From positions 1 to 25,924 of the IMG/VR virus record IMGVR_UViG_3300009420_000077: DNA of 25,924 nt; one strand, given 5' to 3'. How positions within the stretch are numbered: the first letter of the stretch is position 1; every line of letters starts with the position of its first letter. The translations under genes were made by a program, and so were the position numbers. Shown in pieces: positions 23,987-25,924 of this stretch. The notes beneath the pieces are model-generated. The model was not told the origin of the DNA, ran no database searches, and worked only from the letters and a program-made list of their open reading frames with translations. Source of the DNA: a virus.

Positions 23987-24412
23987 ATGTTTGAAAAAAC
24001 TAGCGACGTCAATCGTCGTTTACAACAATGGAGAGACTTAAGACACAACGCAACAAGCGAAGTGGAAGTCCTCGATGCCCTTTCCCAAGTAAAAATTCGA
24101 GCAAGATATTTAGATTATTGGACACCGAATAGTTGGCCCAAAGCGTTTGATATAGTAGAGAACGGCTACTTTTGTGCCACTGGAATTGCTATAGTTTTAT
24201 ACCAAACTTTGGGTCATTTAAAATACCTAAATCCTAGCGATACAACCTGGAAAGTGATAAGTAATCATGTTACAGGAAATGATGGCGCCGTGTTTATACA
24301 TGCTGGAAAGGTGTATAATTTGACCCCAGGTCAGACTAATTCGGTAGATGAATTAAGAGCATTATCTATCACCCTCAAAGATTTTAAAAATCTTTACATT
24401 CCTTTAATTTAA
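23987..24412 (+). CDS. Hypothetical protein after the fibre gene
   Basis: A 141-residue protein starting 12 bases after the fibre-like gene, probably on the same late transcript. It has an N-terminal charged helix (NRRLQQWRDLRHNATSEVEV) followed by an alpha/beta region with Trp, Tyr and Gly (YWTPNSWPKAFDIVENGYFC, then GAVFIHAGKVYNLTPGQT). I recognise no family; the compact size and its place after a fibre gene would fit a fibre-associated or chaperone role, but that is inference. The ribosome site is weak. Confidence 0.75.
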   Translation: MFEKTSDVNRRLQQWRDLRHNATSEVEVLDALSQVKIRARYLDYWTPNSWPKAFDIVENGYFCATGIAIVLYQTLGHLKYLNPSDTTWKVISNHVTGNDGAVFIHAGKVYNLTPGQTNSVDELRALSITLKDFKNLYIPLI

Positions 24413-24415
24413 TTA

Positions 24416-24444
24416 TTGACACCGCGGGTGTTTAATGTTATACT
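24416..24444 (+). promoter_or_regulatory. Sigma70-type early promoter for nrdA
   Basis: TTGACA (24416-24421), a 17-base spacer, and TATACT (24439-24444) give a near-perfect sigma70 promoter with an expected start near 24451. It is the only such promoter I found. It marks a change from late-type control on the left to early or middle control of nrdA. The spacer holds an inverted repeat, ACACC-GCG-GGTGT (24419-24431). Confidence 0.85.
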
Positions 24445-24446
24445 AA

Positions 24447-24466
24447 TCTAGAGTAAGATATCTAGA
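24447..24466 (+). repeat. Paired TCTAGA palindromes around the nrdA transcription start
   Basis: TCTAGA occurs at 24447-24452 and again at 24461-24466, 14 bases apart, straddling the expected start. They could be operator half-sites, or could pair into a 6-bp hairpin near the 5' end of the mRNA. Confidence 0.5.
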
Positions 24467-24491
24467 CACAAACAAATATACGGACAAACAC

Positions 24492-25924
24492 ATGCAAGTA
24501 CAAAAAAGAAACGGCGAACTAGAAAATATAGACATTGATAAGTTGCATAAAGTCGTCATGTATGCTTGTGAAGACATCACAGGTGTAAGTGCATCACAAG
24601 TAGAGATACATTCAAAAATTCAATTTTACGATAAGATTAAATCAGAGAATTTGCAAGAAACACTTATTAAAAGTGCCGCAGATTTGATATCAGAAGAAAC
24701 TCCAAACTACCAATATGTTGCAGGTAGACTAATTAATTACCATTTGCGTAAGCAAGTATACGGAACATTTACACCGCCATGTTTGTGTGATATTGTTCAA
24801 AAGAATATTGATTCAGGTTTCTATGATGCAGAGTTTACTGAGCTTTATACAAAAGAAGAAATTACCGAATTACAAAGTTTTATAGACCATAGCAGAGACG
24901 AGTACTTAACTTATGCGGCTATGGAACAATTCCGTGGCAAGTACCTAGTACAAAATAGAGCAACTGGTGAGATATTCGAAACACCACAAGTAGCATACAT
25001 GATGATTGCGGCTACATTGTTTAGCAAGTATCCAGCAGAAACTAGACTTAGTTATGTTAAAAGGTACTATGATGCTATCTCACGTTTTAAAATTTCTTTG
25101 CCTACGCCAGTTATGGCTGGAGTTAGAACACCACAAAGACAATTTAGTTCATGTGTTTTAATTGAAACCGATGACAGTTTAGATAGTATTAATGCTACCA
25201 GTAGTAGTATTGTTAAGTATGTAAGTCAAAAAGCAGGTATTGGTATTGGTGCTGGTAGTATTAGAGCTATAGGTTCTAAAATTAGAAGTGGCGATGCAAC
25301 TCATACAGGAGTTATACCATTCTACAAGTTATTCCAGTCAGCAGTTAAGTCATGCTCACAAGGTGGAGTAAGAGGCGGAGCGGCTACATTATACTATCCT
25401 ATTTGGCATTTAGAAATTGAGGACATGTTAGTTCTCAAAAACAACAAAGGTACAGAAGATAACAGAGTACGTCATATGGACTATGGTGTACAATTTAATA
25501 AACTAATGTACGAAAGATTATTAAGTGGTGGAAACATTACATTGTTCTCCCCACATGATGTACCAGAAGTATATCAAGCATTCTTTAACGACCAAGAGAA
25601 ATTTAAAGAGCTATACGAACAAGCAGAACGTAAAACAAGTATCAGAAAGAAGACGATTTCAGCAGTAGAATTGTTTAGTTCGTTTGTACAAGAAAGAAAA
25701 GATACAGGTAGATTATACCTAATGAATGTTGACCATGCAAATACACATGGCTCATTCTTAGAAGATATAGCACCTATTAGACAAAGTAATTTGTGTTGCG
25801 AAATTAACTTACCAACTAAGCCATTAAAAGATATTAATGATCCAGATGGAGAAATTAGTTTGTGTACATTAAGTGCTATTAATTGGGGGTCTATTAGAAG
25901 TTTAGAACAATTAGAAAACGTATG
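24492..25924 (+). CDS. nrdA: Class Ia ribonucleotide reductase alpha subunit, 3' end outside window
   Basis: The first 477 residues of the large subunit, which reduces ribonucleoside diphosphates to deoxyribonucleotides together with NrdB. An ATP-cone-like region starts the protein (VQKRNGELENIDIDKL). FSSCVLIE carries C221 (equivalent to E. coli C225), the substrate-binding block VKSCSQGGVRGGAAT follows, and SNLCCEINLPT carries N433, the thiyl-radical cysteine C435 and E437, with C458 in SLCTLSAIN matching E. coli C462. Similarity to E. coli NrdA is high throughout (VRHMDYGVQ, LFSPHDVP). An extra cysteine (C436) replaces the usual Leu. It lies behind a strong sigma70-type promoter, as expected for an early phage nucleotide-metabolism gene. 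The radical-transfer tyrosines and the C-terminal tail lie beyond the window. Confidence 0.97.
   Translation, partial: MQVQKRNGELENIDIDKLHKVVMYACEDITGVSASQVEIHSKIQFYDKIKSENLQETLIKSAADLISEETPNYQYVAGRLINYHLRKQVYGTFTPPCLCDIVQKNIDSGFYDAEFTELYTKEEITELQSFIDHSRDEYLTYAAMEQFRGKYLVQNRATGEIFETPQVAYMMIAATLFSKYPAETRLSYVKRYYDAISRFKISLPTPVMAGVRTPQRQFSSCVLIETDDSLDSINATSSSIVKYVSQKAGIGIGAGSIRAIGSKIRSGDATHTGVIPFYKLFQSAVKSCSQGGVRGGAATLYYPIWHLEIEDMLVLKNNKGTEDNRVRHMDYGVQFNKLMYERLLSGGNITLFSPHDVPEVYQAFFNDQEKFKELYEQAERKTSIRKKTISAVELFSSFVQERKDTGRLYLMNVDHANTHGSFLEDIAPIRQSNLCCEINLPTKPLKDINDPDGEISLCTLSAINWGSIRSLEQLENV

Noticed and set aside
24377-24395. AT-rich perfect inverted repeat AAAGATTTT-A-AAAATCTTT near the end of the 141-residue gene
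   Set aside because: It is inside the coding sequence, has a weak stem and no following T run, so I do not call it a terminator.
1-25924. tRNA genes, CRISPR arrays, insertion sequences, attachment sites
   Set aside because: Reading the intergenic gaps, all under about 110 bases, showed no cloverleaf, spaced direct repeats, transposase or integrase.

Overview
The window looks like part of the genome of a tailed, T4-like (myovirus-type) marine bacteriophage. All 25 genes I support lie on the + strand. They are AT-rich, packed end to end, and often overlap by 1-4 bases. Ten copies of a T4-type late promoter core (NATAAATA) were found on the + strand by eye, and all ten fall at gene boundaries. 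The right edge carries a class I ribonucleotide reductase alpha gene (nrdA) behind a consensus sigma70-type promoter, and a long fibre-like structural gene precedes it. The overall make-up recalls T4-like phages of SAR11 and cyanobacteria, but the host cannot be read from the sequence. No tRNA, CRISPR array, insertion sequence or integration gene was seen. No gene-free stretch exceeds about 110 bases.

Layout. 1-3494: a truncated Gly/Ala/Lys-rich protein, a nucleotidyltransferase/ligase-like KxDG protein, a protein ending in a glycine-zipper segment, and a basic small protein. 3495-4681: two small structural-type genes, each with its own late promoter (the first also has a strong terminator), then a small coiled-coil/membrane protein that could be holin-like. 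4683-5463: two basic, Cys-containing small proteins. 5478-12164: a 2228-residue protein with an amidoligase-like (glutamine-synthetase-fold) domain interrupted by a very acidic segment. 12164-15731: a ParB-like protein, a 2OG-Fe(II) oxygenase, a radical SAM enzyme and a glycosyltransferase-like protein. The first three are translationally overlapped with each other and with the giant gene. 15736-18305: small basic and acidic proteins of unknown role. 18325-21234: an SGNH hydrolase-like protein, a PD-(D/E)XK exonuclease and a PTGR1/CurA-type NADPH-dependent reductase. 21299-24412: the fibre-like protein and a small hypothetical protein. 24416 onward: the early-type promoter and nrdA, cut off by the window.

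Two patterns stand out. First, at least eight proteins begin with a similar short motif, M-[KRQ]-[ILF]-x-[ED]-[hydrophobic], usually followed by an (I/L)xE site. This resembles the capsid-targeting sequence of T4 internal head proteins, which the prohead protease gp21 removes. If right, the giant amidoligase protein, the KxDG protein and the ParB-like protein would be cargo packed in the head and injected with the DNA. The 93-residue basic protein supports this strongly: all its acidic residues lie within its first 13 residues. Second, four late promoter cores sit so that the expected transcription start falls on, or within one base of, the A of the next ATG, which predicts leaderless late mRNAs. 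The window is mostly a late (virion/cargo) region, with the switch to nucleotide metabolism at about 24413.
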